Shown here one piece after another: positions 53,201 through 61,014 of a stretch of DNA of 64,000 bases (the first letter of the stretch is position 1; each line of letters starts with the position of its first letter). The notes under the pieces were generated by a model. The model saw only the letters and a program-made list of their open reading frames with translations. It was not told where the DNA came from and did no database searches. The translations under genes and the position numbers were made by a program. Origin of the DNA: Pyxidicoccus sp. MSG2 (GTDB lineage: Bacteria; Myxococcota; Myxococcia; Myxococcales; Myxococcaceae); assembly GCF_026626705.1 (NCBI RefSeq), contig NZ_JAPNKC010000001.1, positions 11,308,001-11,372,000 of the forward strand, written 5' to 3'.

Positions 53201-54624
53201 GCGACGGCACCGCCACCTCGCGCACGTCACCGGTGCTGGTGCAGGCGCTGTCGGACGTCACGACGGTGGCCGCGGGCAGCTACCACTCCCTGGCGCATCG
53301 CTCCGACGGCACCGTGTTCTCCTGGGGCTTCAACTACTACGGGCAGCTCGGCGACGGCACCACCACCGGGCGCGCCACGCCCGTGCAGGTGCAGGGGCTC
53401 GCGGACGTGAGGACTGTCGCGGCGGGCGACCAGCACTCCGTGGCCTGGCTGAGCGACGGCAGCTTCCGCACCTGGGGCAATCACGAACACGGGCAGCTCG
53501 GCGACCCGGCCTCCGGTTTCCAGACGCACCCCGTCGACGTGGCGGGGCTGGTTGGCGTGGTGGACTTCCAGTCGGGAGCCAACCACACCCTGGCGCTGCG
53601 CTCCGACGGCACCGTGTGGGCCTGGGGTTTCAACATCCACGGGCAGCTCGGAGATGGCCTGCTGCTCTCGCGTGGCTCGGCGGAGCCGGTGCCGGGCCTC
53701 ACGGACATCGAGGCCATCGCCGCGGGCAGTCTCCACTCGCTCGCCCTGGACGGGGATGGCGCCGTCTGGGCCTGGGGTCGCAACGAAGAGGGACAGCTCG
53801 GTGACGGCACCACGACCTTTGGTCGCTCCTCGCCGGTGCTGGTGCAGGGCCTCGAAGACCCCGCGGGGCTCTCGCGCGTCACCGCCCTCGCCGGGGGCGT
53901 CTACCACTCGCTGGCGCTGAAGTCGGACGGCACCGTGTGGGCCTGGGGTTCCAACAGCCACGGGCAGCTCGGAGACGGCACCGCCCTCCCTCGACTTTCG
54001 CCGGTGTGGGTGCAGGGGCTCACGGACATCGAGGCCATCGCCGCGGGCGATACGTGCTCCCTGGCGCTGAAGTCGGACGGCACCGTGTGGGCCTGGGGCT
54101 TCAACGGCTACGGGCAGCTCGGCGACGGCACCACCACGAGCCGTTCCACGCCTGTACAGGTGCAAGGGCTCGCGAACGTGACGGCCCTCTCCGCGAGCTC
54201 CTTCCACGCGCTGGCGCTGAAGGCGGACGGCACCGTGTGGGCCTGGGGAAGCAACGGCGAGGGGCAGCTCGGCACCGGCACGGGAGTGCCGCAGCTCACC
54301 GCGGTGCTGGTGCCAGGGCTCACCGGCATCACCGCCATCGACGCGGGCAGCTACCACTCCATGGCCGTGGGCTCCGCGGGCGCCGTCTACAACTGGGGGA
54401 GCAATTCCCAGGGGCAGCTCGCCGACGGCACCACCCAGGGGCGCAGCACGCCGCAGCTCGTCCAGGGGTTCTCCCCCGCGAGCGCTGTCTCGGCGGGCAG
54501 CCAGCACTCCCTGGCCCTGCGCGGTAACGGCACCCTGGCGAGCTGGGGCTCCAACCAGTACGGCGCGCTCGGCAATGGCACCATGGCCCAGCGCTCGACG
54601 CCGGGACCGGTGGTGTTCCCGTAA
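50263..54624 (+). CDS. RCC1-repeat lipoprotein (28 repeats)
   Basis: 1453 residues from ATG 50263; ATG 50254 is also in frame, and neither has a clear ribosome binding site. Lipobox LAGC at about residues 22-25. The whole mature protein consists of RCC1/ATS1-type repeats of about 50 residues with the core AWGSNxxGQLGDGTTT and a preceding SLALKSDGTVW. I count 28 copies, of which one (about residues 535-545, near 51850-51880) is degenerate. Twenty-eight equals four seven-bladed propellers. The protein should sit on the surface or in the periplasm as a chain of propellers for binding; no catalytic site is seen. Confidence 0.93.
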   Translation: MRTQFRAGACLPWAALLLATLAGCQQEARSSGRPALATTVKATTAGIQMARLATGNAHSLQVTSLGTVQAWGSNSRGEVGDGTTTQRLVPKTVQGISGAVAVSAGSGFSLALLGDGTVWGWGFNYYGQLGDGTTTSRLSPGQVQGFTGVTAIAAGDSYTLALKADGTVWSWGSNGSGQLGDGTTAAHSLPAQVPGLSDVVAIRAGGSHSLALKSDGTVWAWGSNSFGQLGDGTTTNRPSPTQVPGLTQVQALAAGKIHSLALLSDGTVRGWGYNFFAELGDGSTTHRSVPVQVQGLLDVVALDAGSNHSLALRADGTFWAWGSNRYGQLGDGTVQDRTVPEQIPALTQPGLANVIAFSGGVMHTLALRSDGTLWAWGANEQGELGDAMPRAHPTPEEATGFGGASQITTGGTSTVVLRTDGTVWAWGDNRLGQLGGATDHVLWASPVQVPGLSDVTAIAGGAGHTLARKSDGTVWAWGRNYGGEVGNGTFTNVISGPVQVPGLSDVVRIAAGSLASFAVKSDGSVWRWGAVYQAFNLSAVPVQVPGLTGVVDVAVGERHVLFLKADGSLWGVGDNYDGQLGSGLPLSNATPVQVQGISNVVAVAAGAYCSLALKSDGTVWAWGYNGSGQLGDGTDTYRSVPAPVPGLTGVVSLAAAAGVVAVARSDGTVWTWGENHRGQQGDSTTTIRTSPAQMPGISGASRVSTGGFHVVVLRSNGTVVSWGDTYHGQLGSGLSTWHPTPTPVWNPPRPMHISGGGYHTLTVRDGAVWAWGHNRSGQLGDGTVQHRTAPIQTVGLSCVRAVAAGVYHSLAVRCDNSVWAWGENTYGQLGDGTFLGRSPPVQTQGLAGIQSVAAGNSFSLALDAAGIVWAWGRNDQGQLGDGTTTSRLTPVPVQGLTDVAAISAGGSHALAMRTDGTLWAWGSNSHGQLGNGTTQATLVPVQVPSLWGAMAIAAGSRHSLAVRPDGTVWAWGDNEFRQLGDGTATSRTSPVLVQALSDVTTVAAGSYHSLAHRSDGTVFSWGFNYYGQLGDGTTTGRATPVQVQGLADVRTVAAGDQHSVAWLSDGSFRTWGNHEHGQLGDPASGFQTHPVDVAGLVGVVDFQSGANHTLALRSDGTVWAWGFNIHGQLGDGLLLSRGSAEPVPGLTDIEAIAAGSLHSLALDGDGAVWAWGRNEEGQLGDGTTTFGRSSPVLVQGLEDPAGLSRVTALAGGVYHSLALKSDGTVWAWGSNSHGQLGDGTALPRLSPVWVQGLTDIEAIAAGDTCSLALKSDGTVWAWGFNGYGQLGDGTTTSRSTPVQVQGLANVTALSASSFHALALKADGTVWAWGSNGEGQLGTGTGVPQLTAVLVPGLTGITAIDAGSYHSMAVGSAGAVYNWGSNSQGQLADGTTQGRSTPQLVQGFSPASAVSAGSQHSLALRGNGTLASWGSNQYGALGNGTMAQRSTPGPVVFP

Positions 54625-54644
54625 GCGGGGCTGACGGACCACGG

Positions 54645-54675
54645 AGGCCCCCTCTCCCGGAGGAAGAGGGGGCCT
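54645..54675 (+). terminator. rho-independent-type hairpin after RCC1 gene
   Basis: AGGCCCCCTCT at 54645-54655 pairs perfectly with 54665-54675 (11-bp stem, nine-base loop), 20 bases after the stop. No T-run follows. Confidence 0.7.
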
Positions 54676-54838
54676 GAGCCGAGGGCCCATCGAGTCGCCG
54701 CGGTACGAGTCAGGGAGGCTGGCATCCTCGAGCACCTTCACATGGAAAACTCGAATAGTCTGTTTTTCTTGTTGTGCTCGCTAATGCAGGAATGCCAGTA
54801 TTGCGGCTTACCTGACGCAGTACCGAGAGGTGCTCCTC

Positions 54839-55174
54839 ATGAGGCGTGTCACCACCCTGTTCCTTCTGTTCTGCCTGGGCCTGCCTTCTCTGGCCACGGC
54901 GCAAATGGCGACCCGCTGCCAGGTGGACGATGTCCTGGCGCTGAGCTGGCAGTGGACGGGCCGTAACGCCTGGGCTCGCAAGTGCGGCTACATCACCGTG
55001 ACGAAAGAGGCTTTTCTGAACGCAGAGTTCGAGTACCAGGTCTTCTTCAACGGGTGTGCGGCCTACCCGAACCTCCCGCCAAACTCGGTGAGCTGTGAGG
55101 TCTTCGTGCCCTACTGGGAGTCAGCTCCCTGCGTCACGAACCTCCTCAAGCTCGGTACCTGTATCACCGGCTGA
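54839..55174 (+). CDS. small secreted Cys-rich protein
   Basis: 111 residues. GAGAGG lies eight bases before ATG 54839. Signal peptide about residues 1-22 (VTTLFLLFCLGLPSLATA). The mature ~89 residues contain six Cys (CQVDD, CGYI, GCAAY, SCEVF, PCVTN, TCITG), which could form three disulfides. No family recognised. The region directly upstream (about 54750-54830) is locally A/T-rich, fitting a promoter. It converges with the histidine kinase gene. Confidence 0.78.
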   Translation: MRRVTTLFLLFCLGLPSLATAQMATRCQVDDVLALSWQWTGRNAWARKCGYITVTKEAFLNAEFEYQVFFNGCAAYPNLPPNSVSCEVFVPYWESAPCVTNLLKLGTCITG

Positions 55175-55219
55175 GTTCGGGAGTGACAGGTCGGGGGCAT
55201 GGACCGTGGCACCAGCGAC

Positions 55220-56428
55220 TCATCGCCGCAGCGGGTGTCTCGCGGGCCAGCTCAGCCGTACGCGGGAGCCGCGGGGCTCGAGGGCCTCGATGGACAGCGC
55301 CCACTCGAAGCGCCGGGCCAGCCGTTCCACCAGCGACAGGCCGATGCCATGGCTCTCGCTCCCGGGCTCGGCGCGGCCGAAGCCAACCCCCGTGTCGGAG
55401 AGGGTCCACGCCGAGGGCTCGATGGCGATGACGATGCGCCCCTTGTCGGTGTAGGCGAGCGCGTTCTTGAGGAGGTTGCCCATCATCACCCTGGCAACGG
55501 AAGCAGGGATGGGGGCGTGGACCTCCCCAGCGGACTCGATGACGAGCTCGATGCCGTCACTCCGCCGGAGGTGCTCGTACAGTGCGAGCACCTCTCGCGA
55601 GACACGGTGCAGGTCACAGCGCTCCTCGGAGCGGCGCTCCCGGGCCAGCCAGAGGATGCCCTCTGTCAGCAGGCCCATCTGGCTTACGGACCGGCGCAGA
55701 CGGTCGAACGTCTCCGCGTCTCGCGGAGGGTCGAGCTCCAGGATTTCCACCGCGCCCTGGGCCACGGCCAGTGGCGTGCGCAGCTCGTGACTGGCGTCGC
55801 GGTTGAACCGCTGCTCACGCTCCAGCTGCTCCTGGATGCGCGCGTTCCGCGTGTGCAGCGCGTCCACCAGCGCGCGGACCTCGGCCACTCCACCATCATC
55901 CTCGGGAGGCGGAGCCCCCTCGGCCCGTGTCCACTCCACCACCCGCTCCAGCGGCCGGCCGAGTCGGCGGGCGACGAGGCGGGCGAGAAGCGCGGCGGCC
56001 AGCAGCGCCAGCAGGGCACTGACGAGGAGCAGTCCGGCGGTCCGCTTCAGGTTGTCCGTCGTGCTCGTCAGGCGCGTCACGTCGAACGCGAAGTACCGGC
56101 TGTCTCCGCCAACGCCTGGGCGCACCGCGACGTGGAAGTGTCCGTGGCCCCTGGTGGGCACCTCGTACTCGCCCGGGGACCTCTCAGGGGGAAGCCGCTC
56201 TCCGAGCCAGGGCGGCAGCGCGGAGTGCCCGTCATACAGGGTGATTCCGGGGAAGTGTCCCGGCTCGGGCCGGTCCGCCTCCGCTGCCACGATGCGGTTG
56301 AAGATGACGTCCTCGAGGTCGTAGCTGAAGAGCGTGAAGAACCCGCCCATCAGCACCAGCGCGAACGCGGCGGACAGCCCCATCGCGCGCTGGAGCATGG
56401 CGCGCAGCGACCTGGTCCTAGCGCGCAT
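55220..56428 (-). CDS. sensor histidine kinase (HisKA type)
   Basis: 402 residues from ATG 56428. An N-terminal membrane helix (about 10-35), a short periplasmic sensor part, a second helix (about 130-150) and a HAMP-like linker lead to the HisKA box ASHELRTPLAVAQ with His214. The ATPase domain follows with N box NLLKNALAYTDKG, G1 box DTGVGFG and G2 box SHGIGLSLVERLARRF. The start overlaps the response-regulator stop by 11 bp, so the two are one operon. The stimulus cannot be read from the sequence; the arrangement resembles TctE/PhoQ-class kinases. Confidence 0.93.
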   Translation of the reverse strand: MRARTRSLRAMLQRAMGLSAAFALVLMGGFFTLFSYDLEDVIFNRIVAAEADRPEPGHFPGITLYDGHSALPPWLGERLPPERSPGEYEVPTRGHGHFHVAVRPGVGGDSRYFAFDVTRLTSTTDNLKRTAGLLLVSALLALLAAALLARLVARRLGRPLERVVEWTRAEGAPPPEDDGGVAEVRALVDALHTRNARIQEQLEREQRFNRDASHELRTPLAVAQGAVEILELDPPRDAETFDRLRRSVSQMGLLTEGILWLARERRSEERCDLHRVSREVLALYEHLRRSDGIELVIESAGEVHAPIPASVARVMMGNLLKNALAYTDKGRIVIAIEPSAWTLSDTGVGFGRAEPGSESHGIGLSLVERLARRFEWALSIEALEPRGSRVRLSWPARHPLRR

Positions 56429-57086
56429 CCAGGAGGTACCCCTCGTTCCGACGGGTGGTGATGGCATCGTCGAGCCCCAGCCCGGCGAGCGCCTTGCGCA
56501 GGGCATAGACGTGGGTGCGCAGCGCGCTGGACTCGGGAGCTTCGTCCCCCCAGAGCCGCTCCGCCAGCGTCGCCGCGGGGACTGCTTCGGGGGCGGCCTC
56601 CATCAGCAACCGCAGGATGAGGGCCTCGGTGCGGTTGAGCCGGGCGGCGCGTCCCCCCCAACGCGTCTGCCCGCTCTCCGGCTCCAGCGTGAGCCCGCCC
56701 AGCGTCAGCTTCCGCCCGCTCGGAGGGACGGGCCGGCGCGCCAGGGCCTCCAGGCGCCAGCGCAGCTCCCGGAGCGAGAAGGGCTTGACGAGGTAGTCGT
56801 CCGCTCCCGCCTGGAAGCCCTCTTCCTTGTCCTCGAGTGTGTCCCTGGCGGTCAGCATCAGGATGGGCACGAGCCGGGGCGCGGCCTGCCGGTAGCGCTC
56901 ACACACCTCGAGGCCGCTCATGCCGGGCAGCATCAGGTCCAGCACGATGACGTCGTACGGGTTGGCCAACGCAAGCGCGAGCCCCTCGGGTCCGGTGCCC
57001 GCGAAGTCCAACAGGAAGTCCGGCTCCAGGAACCGCGCGATGTTGGCCTGGAGGTCACGGTTGTCCTCGACGACGAGCACGCGCAT
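56418..57086 (-). CDS. OmpR/PhoB-family response regulator
   Basis: 222 residues from ATG 57086. The receiver domain (1-115) has the acidic pair VVEDN, phosphoacceptor Asp50 in VIVLDLMLPGMSG, a Thr in LTARD and Lys in VKPFSLRELRWRLEAL. The C-terminal winged helix ends with SALRTHVYALRKAL and TTRRNEGYLL, typical of OmpR-type DNA binding. It lies upstream of the kinase gene and should be activated by it. Targets are unknown; the divergent hydrolase gene 117 bp away is a candidate. Confidence 0.94.
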   Translation of the reverse strand: MRVLVVEDNRDLQANIARFLEPDFLLDFAGTGPEGLALALANPYDVIVLDLMLPGMSGLEVCERYRQAAPRLVPILMLTARDTLEDKEEGFQAGADDYLVKPFSLRELRWRLEALARRPVPPSGRKLTLGGLTLEPESGQTRWGGRAARLNRTEALILRLLMEAAPEAVPAATLAERLWGDEAPESSALRTHVYALRKALAGLGLDDAITTRRNEGYLLDAR

Positions 57087-57203
57087 GGGAGTGACCCGGA
57101 TACTACCCGCAGCCACGTCAAACGAATGTCAGCTGGGGAGTGACGCCCGGCTGACCCTCGCTCCCGCAGGTTCGGGGACTTCTCTCACTGGAGGAGTCCC
57201 GTC

Positions 57204-57989
57204 ATGAAGCGCTCACTGTTGCTGGGTCTGATGTTCCTGGCCACCTCCGTGGCCCAGGCCTCGAGCCCCGCGGTCCCCATGGAGGTCGACGCGGAGGATG
57301 GACAACACATTCCCGTGCTGGTGCTGGAGCCGGAAGGCGGCACGGCGAATCCGCCCGTGGCCGTCCTGCTGCACGGCCTCACCCGGAGCAAGGAGGACTG
57401 GCTGTCCGACGCGGAGCCGACCTTCGGTGGCGCCCTGACGGAGCATCTGCGGAGTGTCGGCTACCGGGTCTACCTCATGGACGCGAGGCGGCACGGCGCG
57501 CGGGCGACTCCCGAGGCGCGGCCCGGAGCCCTCGCGAAGCGAGCGCACGCCGGTGAGCCCGCTCCCTATCAGGCGATGATTGTCGACACCGTGTGCGATG
57601 CCCAGGCGCTCCTCACGAAGGTTCTCGCCACCGGAAAGAAGCCGCCGAGGGTGCTCGTCGCCGGCTACAGCATGGGCGCCCAGGTGGGCCTCCTGCTGGC
57701 CTCGCGCGAGCCTCGCGTCACCCATCTGGTGACGATGGTGCCACCGCACGTCGACCCCGTGCTGGGCGACGCCGCACCGGTGAACCGGATGGGCAGGATT
57801 CATCAGGCCTGGCTGCTGTTGACCGCGAACCGCGATCCATTCTCCACCGAGGAGAACACCCAGAAGTTGTTCGAGGCCGCGCCCTCCAAGCGCAAGACGC
57901 GCCGGACCTTCGACAGCGGTCACGCGCTGCCGCGCGAGTACCTGGACGAGGTCCGCCGCTGGTTGAGCGAGGCACCGCTCCTGCCGTAG
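57204..57989 (+). CDS. secreted alpha/beta hydrolase
   Basis: 261 residues with a signal peptide (LLLGLMFLATSVAQA, cleavage about residue 19). Alpha/beta-hydrolase features: oxyanion-type LLHGLTRSKEDW, nucleophile Ser in GYSMGAQ (about residue 156) and His near the end in DSGHALP. GGAG precedes ATG 57204 at normal spacing. An esterase, lipase or peptidase in the periplasm or medium; substrate unknown. It is divergent from the response regulator. Confidence 0.88.
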   Translation: MKRSLLLGLMFLATSVAQASSPAVPMEVDAEDGQHIPVLVLEPEGGTANPPVAVLLHGLTRSKEDWLSDAEPTFGGALTEHLRSVGYRVYLMDARRHGARATPEARPGALAKRAHAGEPAPYQAMIVDTVCDAQALLTKVLATGKKPPRVLVAGYSMGAQVGLLLASREPRVTHLVTMVPPHVDPVLGDAAPVNRMGRIHQAWLLLTANRDPFSTEENTQKLFEAAPSKRKTRRTFDSGHALPREYLDEVRRWLSEAPLLP

Positions 57990-58118
57990 CAGGCGATGCC
58001 CGTCACCCACTGGGAACAGGCTCGAACGCGCCGCACTGCTCCCGGGAGCTGCTGCTCCCGGAGGGCCATGTCCGTGACGAGGACCCGGTGGCGTCCGTCT
58101 ACTACCAGCCGCCGTCGC

Positions 58119-59018
58119 TCAGAAGGACACGGGCACGTCGAGCTGGAAGATGGAGTAGCTCGACGTCTTCATGGGCGCGTCGAGCGCGAAGGCGTAGGAG
58201 AGCCCGGGGCGGACCACCACCGAGTCGCTCAGCCGGACGTGGAGGCGCGGGCCCGCGGCGACCGTGAGGTTGTCGCGCAGCTCGTCCGACGTCACCGTCG
58301 ACGGCGTGGACAGCCAGCGCTGGTAGCGCAGCTCGCCGCCGAGCGAGACGGCGGGAATGACGAAGTAGCCCAGGTGCAGGCCGGTGGTGAGGTTGGTCCT
58401 CGAGCTGTCCTGCTGCACCGCCTCGCCGCGCACGCGCGTGAGCTGCAGCACCGTGGCTTCCACCTGGGCGGTGAAGCCGCCCGCCACATAGGACAGGCCC
58501 ACGCCCGGGAACACGGTGAAGTCGTTCACCGCGAACATGGCGTTGTCCATGGCCGAGCGCGCCGGCACGCCCGCGCGGGCGGCGCTCGCCGTCGCGGCCG
58601 CGGGCGTATCGCCGCCGCCCATGCCTACCGGTACCGTGACACCGAGGAAGAGCCCCAGCCGCAGCGCTTCACCCAGGTCATACGAATAGATGGCGCCGAG
58701 CACCGGATTCACCAGCGCCGCGCCCGGGAGCCCCGTCCCCGGTGCGGAGTCCACGTAGCCCACGCGTACCAGGGGCGCCAAGTGGGGCGTCACCTTGTAG
58801 CTCACCAGCAACAGGGTGGCGGTGGTGATGCTGTCCCCCGTGGCTTCCGTCGAGGAGAGTGCCAGCGACGTGTCCGAACGCACCACGTTCACCGCCGCCG
58901 TCGGGCGCAGCTGCCAGGGGAGCGAATAGGGTGCCGGGGGAGCCGCGCGGGCGGCCCACGGGCCGAGCATGGTGAGGAGAAAGAGCGATGCGCCGAGTCG
59001 AGCGGTGTACGTGCACAT
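58119..59018 (-). CDS. outer-membrane-type protein of unknown function
   Basis: 299 residues with a signal peptide (ARLGASLFLLTMLGPWAARA, cleavage about residue 26). The mature part is built of long amphipathic strands (TAAVNVVRSDTSLALSS, ATLLLVSYKVTPHLAPLVRVGYV, LRLGLFLGVTVPVGMGG, FTVFPGVGLSYVAGGFTAQVEATV, SIFQLDVPVSF) and ends in Phe, the signature of a beta-barrel outer-membrane protein; a transport-related barrel is likely. It lies 35 bp downstream of the NnrS-like gene on the same strand and may be co-transcribed with it. Confidence 0.75.
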   Translation of the reverse strand: MCTYTARLGASLFLLTMLGPWAARAAPPAPYSLPWQLRPTAAVNVVRSDTSLALSSTEATGDSITTATLLLVSYKVTPHLAPLVRVGYVDSAPGTGLPGAALVNPVLGAIYSYDLGEALRLGLFLGVTVPVGMGGGDTPAAATASAARAGVPARSAMDNAMFAVNDFTVFPGVGLSYVAGGFTAQVEATVLQLTRVRGEAVQQDSSRTNLTTGLHLGYFVIPAVSLGGELRYQRWLSTPSTVTSDELRDNLTVAAGPRLHVRLSDSVVVRPGLSYAFALDAPMKTSSYSIFQLDVPVSF

Positions 59019-59053
59019 GACGGTCTGCCTTTCGAGCTGAAGGGGCGGGCTGC

Positions 59054-60232
59054 TCAGGCGTGGGGCGCGGGGCGGCCGCGCGTGAAGGGCACGAGGAAGG
59101 CGGCCCACACCGCCGTCGCGCCGAGGAAGGCCGCCGCGGCGATGCCCAGCCACAGGGTGAAGCGCTCCGCCGCGAAGGGCACCAGCACCCGCGCCACCAC
59201 GGCTACCAGCATCAGCGCGCCCACCGCGCCCACCTGCCAGGGGTTGCCCATGAGCAGCCGCCCCTGTCCGCCGTGCGCGAGCACCACGTGCACGGAGACC
59301 GCGAGCGCCATCAGCGCGAAGCAGCCGAGGAAGACGACATGCAGCCCCGCCGTGCGCAGCTCGGGCCGCAGCGCCACCACCGCGTAGCCCGACGGCAGCA
59401 GCCAGCCAGAAGCCCAGATGAACCAGCGGTGCAGCCCGGCCTGCGACGGCGGGCGCCACAGCCGCGTCGGCCCCACCAGCGCCACCGCCACCACCAGCGC
59501 CCGCAGGCCGTGGCCCCAGCGCGAGGACGCGAGCAGCTCGACAAAGAAGCTCGCCACGAAGCAGAGGGCCGCCGCTACGTGGAGGGCCTGCTTCACCCTC
59601 CGACGCGCCCCCTCGGCCGCGCCCGGGCCCTCACCGTGGAGGAACATGGGAAGCAGCATGCCGCCGACGCCCAGCACCAGCCCCGCGAACATGCCCTGCA
59701 GCAGCAGCCCCGTGCCCAGCGGATGCAGCCAGCGCGGCCCCACGCCCGGGGGGATGGCTGTCAGCACCGCGCCGGCCGCGCCCATGGCCAGCGAGAGCGG
59801 CACCCAGAGCATGCCCTCGGGCACCGTGCGGCCCGGCCCCGGGGACAGGATGCGCGGCACCACGAAGGACAGCAGCACGCCGAGCTGCGCCAGGAAGCAC
59901 GCCTCGGTCAGCCACCACGCCTCCCACCACGCGCTCGCGGTCACGGCCACCGGCAACGCCAGCGAGACACCGAGCTGCACGGCCGACGGGCCCTCCGTTC
60001 CGGTGCGGCGGGGGATGAAGGTGTAGAGGAAGCCGAGCGCGAAGCAGAGCATGAAGCCCTGCACCAGCGTCAGCGCATGCGACGTGGAGCGCCAGGTGGA
60101 GGCGAGGCCCAGGGCGTACAGCAGCCAGTGCACCACGCCCACCTGTCCCAGCACCACGCCCAGCGGGAAGAGCAGTCGGTACGGCTCGCGGCGCCAGACG
60201 GGGACGGGCCGCAGAGAAGATACGGGTTCCAT
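59054..60232 (-). CDS. NnrS-like multi-pass membrane protein
   Basis: 392 residues with about 12 hydrophobic helices. Features such as the early EPYRLLFPLGVVLGQVG, GFMLCFALGFLYTFIPRRTG and the central GVGGMLLPMFLH segment match the NnrS family, which in proteobacteria helps cells cope with nitric oxide and haem/copper stress. The ATG overlaps the stop of the hemerythrin gene by one base (TGATG), so the two are translationally coupled; that pairing with a di-iron/NO-type sensor fits an NO or oxygen role. Confidence 0.82.
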   Translation of the reverse strand: MEPVSSLRPVPVWRREPYRLLFPLGVVLGQVGVVHWLLYALGLASTWRSTSHALTLVQGFMLCFALGFLYTFIPRRTGTEGPSAVQLGVSLALPVAVTASAWWEAWWLTEACFLAQLGVLLSFVVPRILSPGPGRTVPEGMLWVPLSLAMGAAGAVLTAIPPGVGPRWLHPLGTGLLLQGMFAGLVLGVGGMLLPMFLHGEGPGAAEGARRRVKQALHVAAALCFVASFFVELLASSRWGHGLRALVVAVALVGPTRLWRPPSQAGLHRWFIWASGWLLPSGYAVVALRPELRTAGLHVVFLGCFALMALAVSVHVVLAHGGQGRLLMGNPWQVGAVGALMLVAVVARVLVPFAAERFTLWLGIAAAAFLGATAVWAAFLVPFTRGRPAPHA

Positions 60233-60801
60233 CAGCGTCCTCCCTCATCACCCCGGGGTTCGGCCTTCGGGGCCCGCCGCGCGCGCATCTCGGCCCGCAC
60301 CGCGCGAGCGTCCTCGGGGGAAAGCAGGCTCCGGGCCTCTGGAAGGAGCGCCTGCTCTTCCAGGAGGAGGTGCGACTCCAGCAGCGCCGCGAGCCGCATG
60401 CTGTCCTGGCGCAGCTCCGCGGCCAGCTCCGGCCCCAGCTCCGGCGCGGTGGCCAGCGCATTCCATGTGGGTAGCAGCCGGGCCAGAAGGCGCTCGATGT
60501 CCACGTGCTGGCGGGACATCTCATGGAGCGCTTCGAGTCCTCGGGGAGACAGGCCCGCGCGGAGCAGGCGGGGCGCCAGCGACAGGTCCTCATCCGCCAC
60601 GTGCCGGGGAAGTGCCTCGGTGAAGTAGCGCTCCAGCCTGCGCGCGGCCTCCGAGCGCTCGCGCGGCGGTGACTCGACATCGCGGGCAAGCCGCAGCGCG
60701 AGCTGGCTGAAGTCGCGAATCCGCCCATGGCAGTCGAGGAGGAGCTGGAAGGCGTCCTCGGGAGCGGCCGGGGCGGGTTGGAAGCGGAGCTGGACGAACA
60801 T
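60232..60801 (-). CDS. hemerythrin-like HHE-domain protein
   Basis: 189 residues. His and carboxylate residues of a four-helix di-iron site are spread as in HHE domains: LLDCHGRIRDF, LPRHVADEDLSL, SRQHVDIERLL and SHLLLEEQALLPEA. Such proteins bind O2 or NO and act in iron-sulfur repair or NO defence. It is first in the operon with the NnrS-like protein and is divergent from the saccharopine-dehydrogenase-like gene. The C-terminus is Arg/Glu-rich and overlaps the next gene. Confidence 0.85.
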   Translation of the reverse strand: MFVQLRFQPAPAAPEDAFQLLLDCHGRIRDFSQLALRLARDVESPPRERSEAARRLERYFTEALPRHVADEDLSLAPRLLRAGLSPRGLEALHEMSRQHVDIERLLARLLPTWNALATAPELGPELAAELRQDSMRLAALLESHLLLEEQALLPEARSLLSPEDARAVRAEMRARRAPKAEPRGDEGGR

Positions 60802-60947
60802 GGCGTCTCCAGCGCCGGGTACTGCAAGGCGGGAGCCACTTCCGTTCAGTCCCAGACCCGGGCCGAGCCGGCGCAGCGGCTGCGCCAGGGGCGCCCGGGC
60901 GCGCAGCCCATGCGCGCCCGGGCTCCGGGTCGATTGTCGTGAAAATA

Positions 60948-60963
60948 TAGGTCAATTGACCTA
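60948..60963. promoter_or_regulatory. perfect 16-bp palindrome TAGGTCAATTGACCTA
   Basis: A fully symmetric operator-like site in the divergent region between the hemerythrin gene (start 60801) and the saccharopine-dehydrogenase-like gene (start 61015). The TetR encoded by the second gene of the latter operon is the natural candidate to bind it. Confidence 0.65.
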
Positions 60964-61014
60964 AAGTTGATTTCAACGTGCGTGGCCAGGCCGCGCCGGG
61001 TCATGGAGCGTCGA

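Noticed and set aside
50400..54600. Regular DNA repetition resembling a CRISPR or satellite array
   Set aside because: The ~150-bp period is the coding periodicity of RCC1 repeats within one open frame.
53227..54741. Minus-strand open frame across the end of the RCC1 gene
   Set aside because: Its repetitive sequence is the reverse-strand image of the RCC1 repeats.
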